13,964 nucleotides of DNA from Fibrobacter sp. UBA4297. GTDB taxonomy: Bacteria > Fibrobacterota > Fibrobacteria > Fibrobacterales > Fibrobacteraceae. The notes below the pieces were generated by a model. That model was given only the letters and a program-made list of their open reading frames with translations. It ran no database searches and had not been told where the DNA came from. The first letter of the stretch is position 1. The number at the start of each line of letters is the position of its first letter. The position numbers and the translations under genes were made by a program. The DNA is taken from assembly GCF_002394865.1 (NCBI RefSeq), contig NZ_DGUZ01000011.1, positions 1 through 13,964 on the forward strand, given 5' to 3'. Below, piece after piece: positions 1-5,712 of the stretch.

Positions 1-29
1 ATCGTTAGAAACAACAAAATCTTTCTCAT
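1..29 (-). CDS. Start of a fifth signal-peptide protein (partial)
   Basis: Only the first nine codons are visible, reading MRKILLFLT on the minus strand: a basic start followed by a hydrophobic stretch, as in a signal peptide. The ATG (27-29) and the 21 bases before it match exactly the start and leader of the SUMF1-like lipoprotein gene that begins at 7098, and the arrangement divergent to an Rpn gene is the same. It is therefore inferred to be another member of that paralogous family, with the rest outside the window. The family assignment rests on context and leader identity only. Confidence 0.5.
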
Positions 30-188
30 ACAACGCAATATACAAAAGTAGCGTCATTTGCAATTGTCAGCGCATGCCCCGCTCCTGCCTAAAAATATTT
101 TACAAAGTTTTCATGAGCCAAACGGCTCGCTGAAGCGTGTTAATAGTATAGGGGGCAAATCATAACCAACCCTCTAAAGGAATTGTAA
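30..188. promoter_or_regulatory. Divergent intergenic region, copy A
   Basis: This region separates the leftward partial gene (ATG at 29) from the rightward Rpn gene (ATG at 189). It is a close copy of 7099-7277: 27-50 equals 7096-7119, and 71-107 equals 7140-7176, without mismatch. On the minus strand a TATATT sits seven bases before the ATG at 29. On the plus strand TAGTAT (144-149) is at the position where copy B has TATAAT. A short inverted repeat, GAGCC (115-119) and GGCTC (124-128), is a possible operator or hairpin. The Rpn gene has a modest Shine-Dalgarno (AAAGG, 176-180). Promoter positions are inferred. Confidence 0.55.
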
Positions 189-1169
189 ATGACCGAAAAC
201 AACACAACTTCAGAAAAGAAAGCCTACTACATCGTTACGAACGAACAGGGCGAAGAGTTCTTGCTCCCTTATTACAGCGAAACGTTTCGCGTGCTGATGG
301 ATGACAAGGACACCATTCGTGATATTCTCAATTGTTTGCTTGGGCTTGACCATGACCATGAAATCATCGATCTCGATTACGAGTTCGAAAAGCCCATTGA
401 CGTTTTCATGCCGGAAGATGATTTCGCACGACTTGACGTGTGGGTAACCACCAAGGATAACCGTTATTTTAATATTGAGTTACAAAATCGTAGCCACCCT
501 TTCTTTTTGGATCGATTGCAACTTTACAATTCCTATCAAACATTGCGTGGCAAGTACGAGTATAACAGGTCGACGTATTTCAAATTGATGGACGAAAAGG
601 AGCGTAAGGTTCATTTTTATGAACTTCCCGAAACGGTATCCATCTGGCTCTGTCATTTCTCGATTCTCAAGTCAAAAGATATTTTTAAGGACACTTGGGC
701 GGTCTATAGCGAGGACGAAGTTCGCCGTAGCGACTCAACACATCGTGCTCTTCCTATTTTCAGTAAAAATAGATATATTATAGTAGACCTTCCGAATTTC
801 AAGAAACTGCGAAAAAACATCAGTTCACGCGAGGACTATTGGCTGAAACTTTTGTCGCAGGGTCCGCTTGAAGTTCCCGAATTGAAGGACCCGATCTTTA
901 GGGACGCGCTCAACCGTTTGCGCGTAAGCCGCATAAGCCCTGAACAGCTTAAAGCCTTGGAGGAACATATGTTCGACAAACACGCTGATGAAGCTATCGA
1001 AGCCGAAATTTGGCTCAAAGCAGAAGCTAAAGGACGAGAACAGGAACGTGCAGAAAATAAAGTCGATACAGAAGCCGTTCTGCGAGCCAAGGGTCTTTCT
1101 GAATCGTTGATTACTGAAATACAATCCGAGCTTGAAGCCCTTCGACAAAATCGTCACGTAGAGAAATGA
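189..1169 (+). CDS. Rpn-family PD-(D/E)XK nuclease (RpnL-like)
   Basis: This 326-residue protein has the layout of the Rpn family (recombination-promoting nuclease / PDDEXK_2, often annotated 'putative transposase'). The opening segment SETFRVLMDDKD (about 30-41) corresponds to the 'D..FK..F' start of the family. The catalytic core is D83 in RLDVWV, then E97 and Q99 in NIELQ, the D...ExQ variant of PD-(D/E)XK, followed by FFLDR. An 'SIWLCHFS' strand lies near 151-158. The last 65 residues are charged and probably coiled. Known Rpn proteins are DNA endonucleases linked to RecA-independent recombination and to phage defence; the role here is inferred. An in-frame ATG at codon 261 has a stronger Shine-Dalgarno than the gene's own start. 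The C-terminal tail differs from that of the paralogue at 7278, as is common in this family. Confidence 0.85.
   Translation: MTENNTTSEKKAYYIVTNEQGEEFLLPYYSETFRVLMDDKDTIRDILNCLLGLDHDHEIIDLDYEFEKPIDVFMPEDDFARLDVWVTTKDNRYFNIELQNRSHPFFLDRLQLYNSYQTLRGKYEYNRSTYFKLMDEKERKVHFYELPETVSIWLCHFSILKSKDIFKDTWAVYSEDEVRRSDSTHRALPIFSKNRYIIVDLPNFKKLRKNISSREDYWLKLLSQGPLEVPELKDPIFRDALNRLRVSRISPEQLKALEEHMFDKHADEAIEAEIWLKAEAKGREQERAENKVDTEAVLRAKGLSESLITEIQSELEALRQNRHVEK
964..1020 (+). repeat. 57-bp perfect direct repeat, copy 1
   Basis: Bases 964-1020 are identical to 1271-1327. The unit starts five bases before the internal ATG and runs through the codons for MFDKHADEAIEAEIWLK. The offset is 307 bases. Similarity continues past the unit in a looser form once an extra nine bases in copy 1 are allowed for, so both arose from one Rpn C-terminal coding segment. 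Confidence 0.95.
969..1169 (+). CDS. Candidate intragenic small Rpn protein (RpnS-like)
   Basis: Codon 261 of the Rpn gene is an ATG preceded by GGAGG (959-963) at a five-base spacing, close to ideal for ribosome binding and better than the site at the parent start. Translation from here gives a 66-residue protein beginning MFDKHADEAIEAEIWLK and identical to the C-terminal tail of the nuclease. Published work on E. coli Rpn genes describes small proteins made from such internal starts that block the toxic nuclease. The sequence shows the start and its ribosome site. That it is used, and that it neutralises the nuclease, is inference. Confidence 0.45.
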   Translation: MFDKHADEAIEAEIWLKAEAKGREQERAENKVDTEAVLRAKGLSESLITEIQSELEALRQNRHVEK

Positions 1170-1270
1170 GCTTCTTTTCGACCCGCTTCAGCGTAGCAAT
1201 TTCACTAAGCGGGGCTGTTTCGCTACTCAGAATTGGACTGCAATTCGGTGAAAGTTTTTAGAAAGGTGAA

Positions 1271-1327
1271 AACATATGTTCGACAAACACGCTGATGAAG
1301 CTATCGAAGCCGAAATTTGGCTCAAAG
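1271..1327 (+). repeat. 57-bp perfect direct repeat, copy 2
   Basis: This is the second copy of 964-1020. It carries the same ATG context (AACATATG) and opens the free-standing small ORF at 1276. The bases immediately 5' differ between copies, so the repeat edge lies just upstream of the start codon, between it and the Shine-Dalgarno. Confidence 0.95.
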
Positions 1328-1482
1328 GACGTGAACAAGGGCGAGATAACCGAAATGTTGAAATTGCTCTCGACATGCTTGCCGATAACAAGCCGATCGA
1401 GGAAATCGTCAAGTACTCCCGTCTTCCTGAAAGTAAAGTTCTTGAGCTGAAACAGTCACTGGCGAAGGAAACGCGCAAGTAA
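1276..1482 (+). CDS. Free-standing Rpn C-terminal fragment (small RpnS-like ORF)
   Basis: This 68-residue ORF has no nuclease domain. Its first 17 residues equal residues 261-277 of the Rpn protein upstream. The rest (GREQGR..., VEIALDMLADNKPIEEIVKYS, LPESKVLELK) resembles instead the tail of the other Rpn protein at 7278-8288 (VEMALAMLADNEPIGKIVKYS, LPESKILELK). It is thus a hybrid tail. A purine-rich AAAGGTGA (1262-1269) lies six bases before the ATG and could serve as a ribosome site. It may be an orphan small antitoxin-like protein, or simply the surviving 3' end of a lost Rpn gene; an intact frame, start and ribosome site slightly favour the former. The 106 bases between it and the first Rpn gene hold no recognisable nuclease remnant. 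Confidence 0.5.
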   Translation: MFDKHADEAIEAEIWLKGREQGRDNRNVEIALDMLADNKPIEEIVKYSRLPESKVLELKQSLAKETRK

Positions 1483-1509
1483 CAACTGTATCTTCTCGGC
1501 TGGAGCCTG

Positions 1510-1528
1510 TCCCGCACTTGTTGCGGGA
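1510..1528. repeat. Small palindrome (REP-like)
   Basis: TCCCGCA (1510-1516) pairs perfectly with TGCGGGA (1522-1528) around a five-base loop. It lies in the non-coding stretch after the small ORF, next to two other palindromic elements, and looks like a repetitive extragenic palindrome. It has no T-run directly after it; a run of seven T (1540-1546) follows twelve bases later. Confidence 0.5.
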
Positions 1529-1546
1529 TGCCAGGAACGTTTTTTT

Positions 1547-1580
1547 GTCATCTTGAGTGTAGCACGCAAGGGCGAAATCT
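1547..1580. repeat. GTCAT...ATCT REP-like element, degenerate
   Basis: This element begins GTCATCTTGAG and ends GAAATCT. It looks like a diverged version of the element at 12951-12978 (TGTCATCCTGAG...GGATCT), with an insertion in its centre. Such extragenic elements occur in many bacterial genomes. The assignment is by eye. Confidence 0.4.
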
Positions 1581-1587
1581 GCATTTC

Positions 1588-1612
1588 GTCATTCCCGCGA
1601 AGGCGGGAATCT
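1588..1612. repeat. GTCAT...ATCT REP-like palindrome
   Basis: ATTCCCGC (1591-1598) and GCGGGAAT (1603-1610) form a perfect eight-base stem with loop GAAG, framed by GTC and CT so that the whole reads GTCAT...ATCT. This is a common form of dispersed extragenic palindrome. It could also stabilise the mRNA 3' end of the small ORF. Confidence 0.6.
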
Positions 1613-1636
1613 TCTGTAGCAGAGTATGTGTATATG

Positions 1637-1662
1637 AAAAATGAGGCCGTAGGCCTCATTTT
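1637..1662. terminator. Bidirectional intrinsic terminator
   Basis: ATGAGGCC (1641-1648) pairs with GGCCTCAT (1652-1659) around GTA, with A-runs on the left and T-runs on the right extending the stem. It can end transcription rightward from the small Rpn ORF and leftward from the SUMF1-like operon, whose last stop codon is at 1686. Confidence 0.8.
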
Positions 1663-1685
1663 GATAATCTCATTTCAGGAACAGG

Positions 1686-3023
1686 TTATTCCTTGTCAGA
1701 CTTAACTTCGGTCCACTTGGCGTTATTGCCGATGTTGCGAATGAGGCGGAAACCGCCCGATGTAGCATATTCGGAGAAACCGTAAGTTATGTTTTCCCAA
1801 CGTGGATATCCCCAGCGAGTCCCGATATAATTGTCACCACCTTTTCGACAATATGGATGAAGTGTATAACCAAAATCGGGACCCTCAAGTAATACTAATT
1901 CCCAAACCAAGCCAAAAATATCGTATAGACCATAACCATTTGGTTGTAATTGTCCGACTGGTTCAGTTGCTTCCATATTTTCACCTCCAGTTCCAAATCT
2001 TGCATATTTCAAAGCATCTTTATAGTTTGCAGAATCTCCCCAAGGTGCTCTATTTTTCTTATCTCCGCCACGCGCAAACATCATCCACTCATTATAATAA
2101 GGAAGGCGATACCCATCCGAAGTACTATCCATGGATACAAGAACATAGTCATAGTTTATTTTGCGAAAATCACTATAACCTATAATATATTGATTTTTTG
2201 ATAAGATTCTTTCTTTACTATGAGAGGCTTTCCTTGATATAAGTTTTTCTTTATCAATTCCATTAAATGTAAATTTGTAATATGGCTTAAGTCCATCGCG
2301 AATGCTACGCGCATTTGCGTAACTCATTGCTTGGAATATGAAAATATAATTTGCAGCGGAATCATTTGCAGGACAGATTCCGTTTTGTAAGCTTTTGGTT
2401 TTTCTATAAACCATAGTTTTATACCAGTTGGAATATGTCGAATCAGGAATATCATTCCATCTTAATTGTATAAATTCGCAGTTGGTTACAGGATATTTGT
2501 CTATTAAATAAGAACCAGAAACAGAAACAAGCCTTTTGTAATCTTTTGTTCGAGGAGGAATAGCTCCTCCTCCGTGATATTCCCATTCGTCAAATTGTAT
2601 TTGCGACATGTCTTCAATAATGGGAAATCCCGATTCATAGTATTTTATCGGCTTTTTTTTACTAGAATTCTTTTTTTGATCGTCGAATCCTAGCAAGACT
2701 TCCTCGTTATTAAAATTTAAATACTTCATTCCTATGGCTAAATTAATACGATGAGAACTATCTGATTCTGGTAAATACACGTTAATCGATTCAGTTCCAA
2801 CAAGCGTTGGAGCTTGAAACGCAACACAAGAATCATTTAAAATCACGGTTTTAAGAGAGGTTTCCCAAGTTTGCACCCGGCGATTCAAACAAATTCTAAT
2901 CGTTTCAGTTTTTTCAGCCTCAATCCAAATTTCTTCATTTAAAGAATCAGATGTTAAATCAACTTTTTTGTCGGCCAAGGCAAACGCAAAGCAGGCGGCG
3001 ATTAATAGAAAAATCAGTTTCAT
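1686..3023 (-). CDS. SUMF1/FGE-like secreted protein, paralogue 4
   Basis: This 445-residue exported protein starts with MKLIFLLIAACFAFALA, best read as a signal-peptidase I site after A17. A small N-terminal domain (about 28-112) carries two conserved cysteines (C45, C66). The C-terminal domain (about 165-435) has the landmarks of the SUMF1 / formylglycine-generating-enzyme fold: SYLIDKYPVTN (171-181), DGYRLPYYNEW (303-313) with ARGG, PVGQLQPNGYGLYD (355-368) and GGFRLIRN (423-430). The FGE active-site cysteines, expected between the RKGG and GFR segments, are absent, so enzymatic FGE activity is unlikely. Unlike its three neighbours it carries a Lys/Gly-rich insert (about 117-165) between the two domains and lacks a convincing lipobox. 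It is last in the tandem series, eight bases after its neighbour's stop. Function unknown; a surface binding or structural role is inferred. Confidence 0.8.
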   Translation of the reverse strand: MKLIFLLIAACFAFALADKKVDLTSDSLNEEIWIEAEKTETIRICLNRRVQTWETSLKTVILNDSCVAFQAPTLVGTESINVYLPESDSSHRINLAIGMKYLNFNNEEVLLGFDDQKKNSSKKKPIKYYESGFPIIEDMSQIQFDEWEYHGGGAIPPRTKDYKRLVSVSGSYLIDKYPVTNCEFIQLRWNDIPDSTYSNWYKTMVYRKTKSLQNGICPANDSAANYIFIFQAMSYANARSIRDGLKPYYKFTFNGIDKEKLISRKASHSKERILSKNQYIIGYSDFRKINYDYVLVSMDSTSDGYRLPYYNEWMMFARGGDKKNRAPWGDSANYKDALKYARFGTGGENMEATEPVGQLQPNGYGLYDIFGLVWELVLLEGPDFGYTLHPYCRKGGDNYIGTRWGYPRWENITYGFSEYATSGGFRLIRNIGNNAKWTEVKSDKE

Positions 3024-3031
3024 AGAAATAC

Positions 3032-4312
3032 TTAATCCTTAACTTCGATCCACTTGGCGTTATTGCCGATGTTGCGGATAAGACGGAAACCGCCAATACT
3101 ACCATATGAATAATACCCATAGCTAATATTTTGCCAATTATCATCAGCGGTTCCCCCCTTTAAATAAGAAGGACAATTGTTTTTCCTTTTACAGTTTGTA
3201 TTAGCGTAACGAGGTCTATTGGGGTTAGGTCTTGATAATATTTGGTACTTTCTGAATTTTTGGGGTTTCTCTAATAAAACCAGTTCATTAACTAGACCGA
3301 AAATATCATACAAACCATATCCATTAGGCTGTAACTGGCCTACAGGTCCTGTTATAGAACTATTTATTTTTTCATAATATTCAGTTTTATCATTGAATTT
3401 TGCGTATTTTTGTACATCTTTAAACGTCGCTGAATCCCCCCAAGGTGCTTTGTGCTTCTTATCTCCGCCTCGAGCTAACATCATCCATTCATCGTAATAG
3501 GGTAGTCGATAACCATCCGAAGATGAATCAACTGAAACTTTGATTCGCGTTTCATCATGGTGGGTGAAATCACGATAGCTTATAATATATTGACCTTCAG
3601 ATATAGTTTTATCATATTCAAATTCATTTTTCGAGAATGTTTCTTCTGAAAATGTATAATACGGTTTTAATCCTTCTCGAATACTGCGCTCATTTGCATA
3701 TTTTAAGGCTTGATATAAATAAACAATATTTGTCGCAGAGTCGTGTGCGTCGCAACCTTCTTTACGTACGCTTAACTTCTTTCTTTTAATCCAATTTTTT
3801 TCTTTTTCATCATGTAGTTCTGAAGGAATTTCATCCCACATTAATTGTAAAAATTCGCAGTTAGTAACAGGATATTTATCAACTAAAAACATTCCTGTGA
3901 TTTTTGCTAGTCTTTCATTATCTATATATTCATGCATATAATCAAATCCCAATAGAACCTCTTCATTTTTAAAGTCAAGGTACTTCATCCCGACAGTAAG
4001 ATTAATTTTATAGGCACTGTCAGAATCAAAAAATTTCACATTAATTGAGTTGACACCGATAAGCGTTGGAACTCGAACTTTTAAACAGGATTCACCAAGA
4101 ATTTCAGAATCCAGTGCAGTGTTCCATACTTGTACTTTGGAATCTATGCAGATTTTTACCGTTTCATTCTTTTCAACTTCAAGCCAAGTTTCGTTTTTTA
4201 AAGAACCTCGATTTAAAGCGATATATTTTTCCCTATCTGAGCAGGCTGTACAAAATAACAAGTCGGCTATTACGGCCCCATAACTTGCAACCAAACACAA
4301 AATCTTTTTCAT
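3032..4312 (-). CDS. SUMF1/FGE-like probable lipoprotein, paralogue 3
   Basis: This 426-residue protein is read from the ATG at 4312, not the longer frame from 4366, because MKKILCLVASYG begins a signal peptide and the ATG has the leader shared with its paralogues. A probable lipobox ends at C24 (FCTAC); the aspartate at 17 is unusual in a hydrophobic core. The N-terminal domain has C55 and C76. The SUMF1-like domain shows MFLVDKYPVTN (141-151), DGYRLPYYDEW (266-276), PVGQLQPNGYGLYD (323-336) and GGFRLIRN (407-414). C152 and C187 are the second conserved Cys pair, plausible disulfides outside the cytoplasm. A loop at 362-385, rich in Asn, Arg and Lys with two cysteines, precedes the LKGG turn. 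FGE catalytic cysteines are missing. It follows the paralogue ending at 4335 by 22 bases. Confidence 0.8.
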   Translation of the reverse strand: MKKILCLVASYGAVIADLLFCTACSDREKYIALNRGSLKNETWLEVEKNETVKICIDSKVQVWNTALDSEILGESCLKVRVPTLIGVNSINVKFFDSDSAYKINLTVGMKYLDFKNEEVLLGFDYMHEYIDNERLAKITGMFLVDKYPVTNCEFLQLMWDEIPSELHDEKEKNWIKRKKLSVRKEGCDAHDSATNIVYLYQALKYANERSIREGLKPYYTFSEETFSKNEFEYDKTISEGQYIISYRDFTHHDETRIKVSVDSSSDGYRLPYYDEWMMLARGGDKKHKAPWGDSATFKDVQKYAKFNDKTEYYEKINSSITGPVGQLQPNGYGLYDIFGLVNELVLLEKPQKFRKYQILSRPNPNRPRYANTNCKRKNNCPSYLKGGTADDNWQNISYGYYSYGSIGGFRLIRNIGNNAKWIEVKD

Positions 4313-4333
4313 ACAATTGAACATACAAAAGTT
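4313..4333 (-). promoter_or_regulatory. Conserved start-codon leader (gene at 4312)
   Basis: Read on the minus strand this is ...CTTTTGTATGTTCAATTGT directly before the ATG. It has the same layout as the leaders before 7098, 5657 and 29 and contains no Shine-Dalgarno. The TATGTT is seven bases from the ATG and may be a weak -10 box. It fills nearly all of the gap to the upstream gene's stop codon. Confidence 0.45.
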
Positions 4334-4334
4334 G

Positions 4335-5657
4335 TCATTTGGACTTGAGATAGGTCCACTTAGCATTATTGCCGATGTTGCGGATTAGGCGGAAACCTGC
4401 TCCATAACCTTGATGACCTGGCTCGTAATATCCGTAGCTTATCCATTTCCAATAAGGACTTAAGGTGTCGTCGGATCCGTCTTCTAGAGAAACGTGATAA
4501 TCTCCGCCCTTCAAACAAGACGCAAAACCAAGGTCTCCTCTAAACAATCTTGATTTTAAGAGTACATGCTCTTGAACGAGACCAAACATATCGTATAATC
4601 CGTATCCATTGGGTGTCAGCTGGCCAACGGGTTCTGTTTCAAAAGAAACCATTTTTGTTTTAAATCTAGCGTATTTTTTTGTTTTTTCGAAAGTGCCCGA
4701 AGAGTCTCCCCAAGGGGCCATATTCTTTTTGTCGCCACCACGTGCAAACATCATCCATTCATTGTAATATGGAAGTCTATAACCGTTCGAGGTACTGTCG
4801 TCAGAAACTTGAATATAATTGATATCATGTATAGTAAAATCCCTACGAGTTACTATACGTTGTGTAGTCGATAAAATACTTTCTCTTTCTGCATATTCTT
4901 CTACAGGAGTAAATATATAATAAGGCTTTAGACCTTCACGAATACTGCGTGCATTTGCATATTTCATAGCCTGAAATAAAGATACAGTATTGGCAGCCGT
5001 GTCCTGTGTTATACAGTTTTCATTACGTGTATAAGCTCTCTTTCTGTTTAGCCAATCTTCATAATAATCCTTTCTTAACGATTCGTTTCTATACAAGGAT
5101 GTTGCTGGAATGCTATCCCACATCAGTTGCGTAAACTCGCAGTTGGTAACAGGATATTTATCGACTAAGTAAGTGCCCGTTACAGAAAATAGTCTTTCTG
5201 GATCTTCGTTTTTGCATAGACCGACAAGTTGGTTTTCTCGACATGTGTTAAATCCTAACAGAACTTCTTCATTCTTGAAATTTAAGTATTTCATTCCGAT
5301 GGCTAAATTGATTTTATGCGAACTATCCGCTTCCGAAAAAGACACATCAACAGTTTCGACTCCAACAAGAGTCGGAGCTTGGAAAACTAAGCAGGAATCA
5401 TTGAGAACACTTGATTTTAATACCGTCTTCCAAGCAAAAACTTTCTGATCAACACAAATTTTAACGTTTTCATTTTTTTCGACTTCAAGCCAGTTTTCTT
5501 CACCCAGAGAATCTCGGATTACATCAAAGATTCTTTCTATCGGGCTAAACTGCTTTATTATTTCCGCTGAAATATCCTGTTTTTTAACGCTATTCGAGCA
5601 CGCATTCAAAACAAGAACAAAAAAAGATACACATAGTAAAAGAATCTTTATTTTCAT
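4335..5657 (-). CDS. SUMF1/FGE-like lipoprotein, paralogue 2
   Basis: This 440-residue protein has the clearest lipoprotein signal of the group: MKIKILLLCVSFFVLV followed by lipobox LNAC, giving lipidated C20. A linker (21-50) leads to the N-terminal domain with C68 and C89. The SUMF1-like domain spans about 157-430, with TYLVDKYPVTN (162-172), NGYRLPYYNEW (291-301), ARGGDKK, PVGQLTPNGYGLYD (343-356) and GAGFRLIRN (419-427). Conserved C173 and C215 are present; C139 and C148 are specific to this copy. Between CLKGG (381-385) and GFR there are no cysteines, so the FGE active site is absent. A longer loop with Asp, Gly and Ser (390-402) replaces the short loop of the neighbours. It is probably co-transcribed with the paralogue ending at 5713, 55 bases upstream. 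Function unknown; cell-envelope location is inferred. Confidence 0.82.
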   Translation of the reverse strand: MKIKILLLCVSFFVLVLNACSNSVKKQDISAEIIKQFSPIERIFDVIRDSLGEENWLEVEKNENVKICVDQKVFAWKTVLKSSVLNDSCLVFQAPTLVGVETVDVSFSEADSSHKINLAIGMKYLNFKNEEVLLGFNTCRENQLVGLCKNEDPERLFSVTGTYLVDKYPVTNCEFTQLMWDSIPATSLYRNESLRKDYYEDWLNRKRAYTRNENCITQDTAANTVSLFQAMKYANARSIREGLKPYYIFTPVEEYAERESILSTTQRIVTRRDFTIHDINYIQVSDDSTSNGYRLPYYNEWMMFARGGDKKNMAPWGDSSGTFEKTKKYARFKTKMVSFETEPVGQLTPNGYGLYDMFGLVQEHVLLKSRLFRGDLGFASCLKGGDYHVSLEDGSDDTLSPYWKWISYGYYEPGHQGYGAGFRLIRNIGNNAKWTYLKSK

Positions 5658-5680
5658 ACAACAGAATATACAAAAAAAGG
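5658..5680 (-). promoter_or_regulatory. Conserved start-codon leader (gene at 5657)
   Basis: On the minus strand the ATG is preceded by TTTTTTGTATATTCTGTTGT. TATATT lies seven bases from the start codon and there is no Shine-Dalgarno next to it. It matches the leaders at 29, 4312 and 7098 in spacing and most bases, which suggests a shared promoter or a shared translation signal for each copy. Confidence 0.45.
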
Positions 5681-5712
5681 AAATTGCTCGGTTCTACATT
5701 TTCAGGAAAAAA

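Noticed and set aside
1182..1213. Terminator between the first Rpn gene and the small ORF (CCCGCTT with AAGCGGG)
   Set aside because: The stem is seven pairs with an 18-base loop and only a three-T tail, too weak to call.
189..1482. Insertion sequence, given the 'putative transposase' label often used for Rpn proteins
   Set aside because: No terminal inverted repeats or target-site duplications are visible around either Rpn gene; the catalytic motif is nuclease-type PD-(D/E)XK.
1802..2201. Plus-strand open frames within the SUMF1-like genes (for example 1802-2185)
   Set aside because: They are opposite well-conserved coding sequence and have no homologous counterpart or ribosome site.
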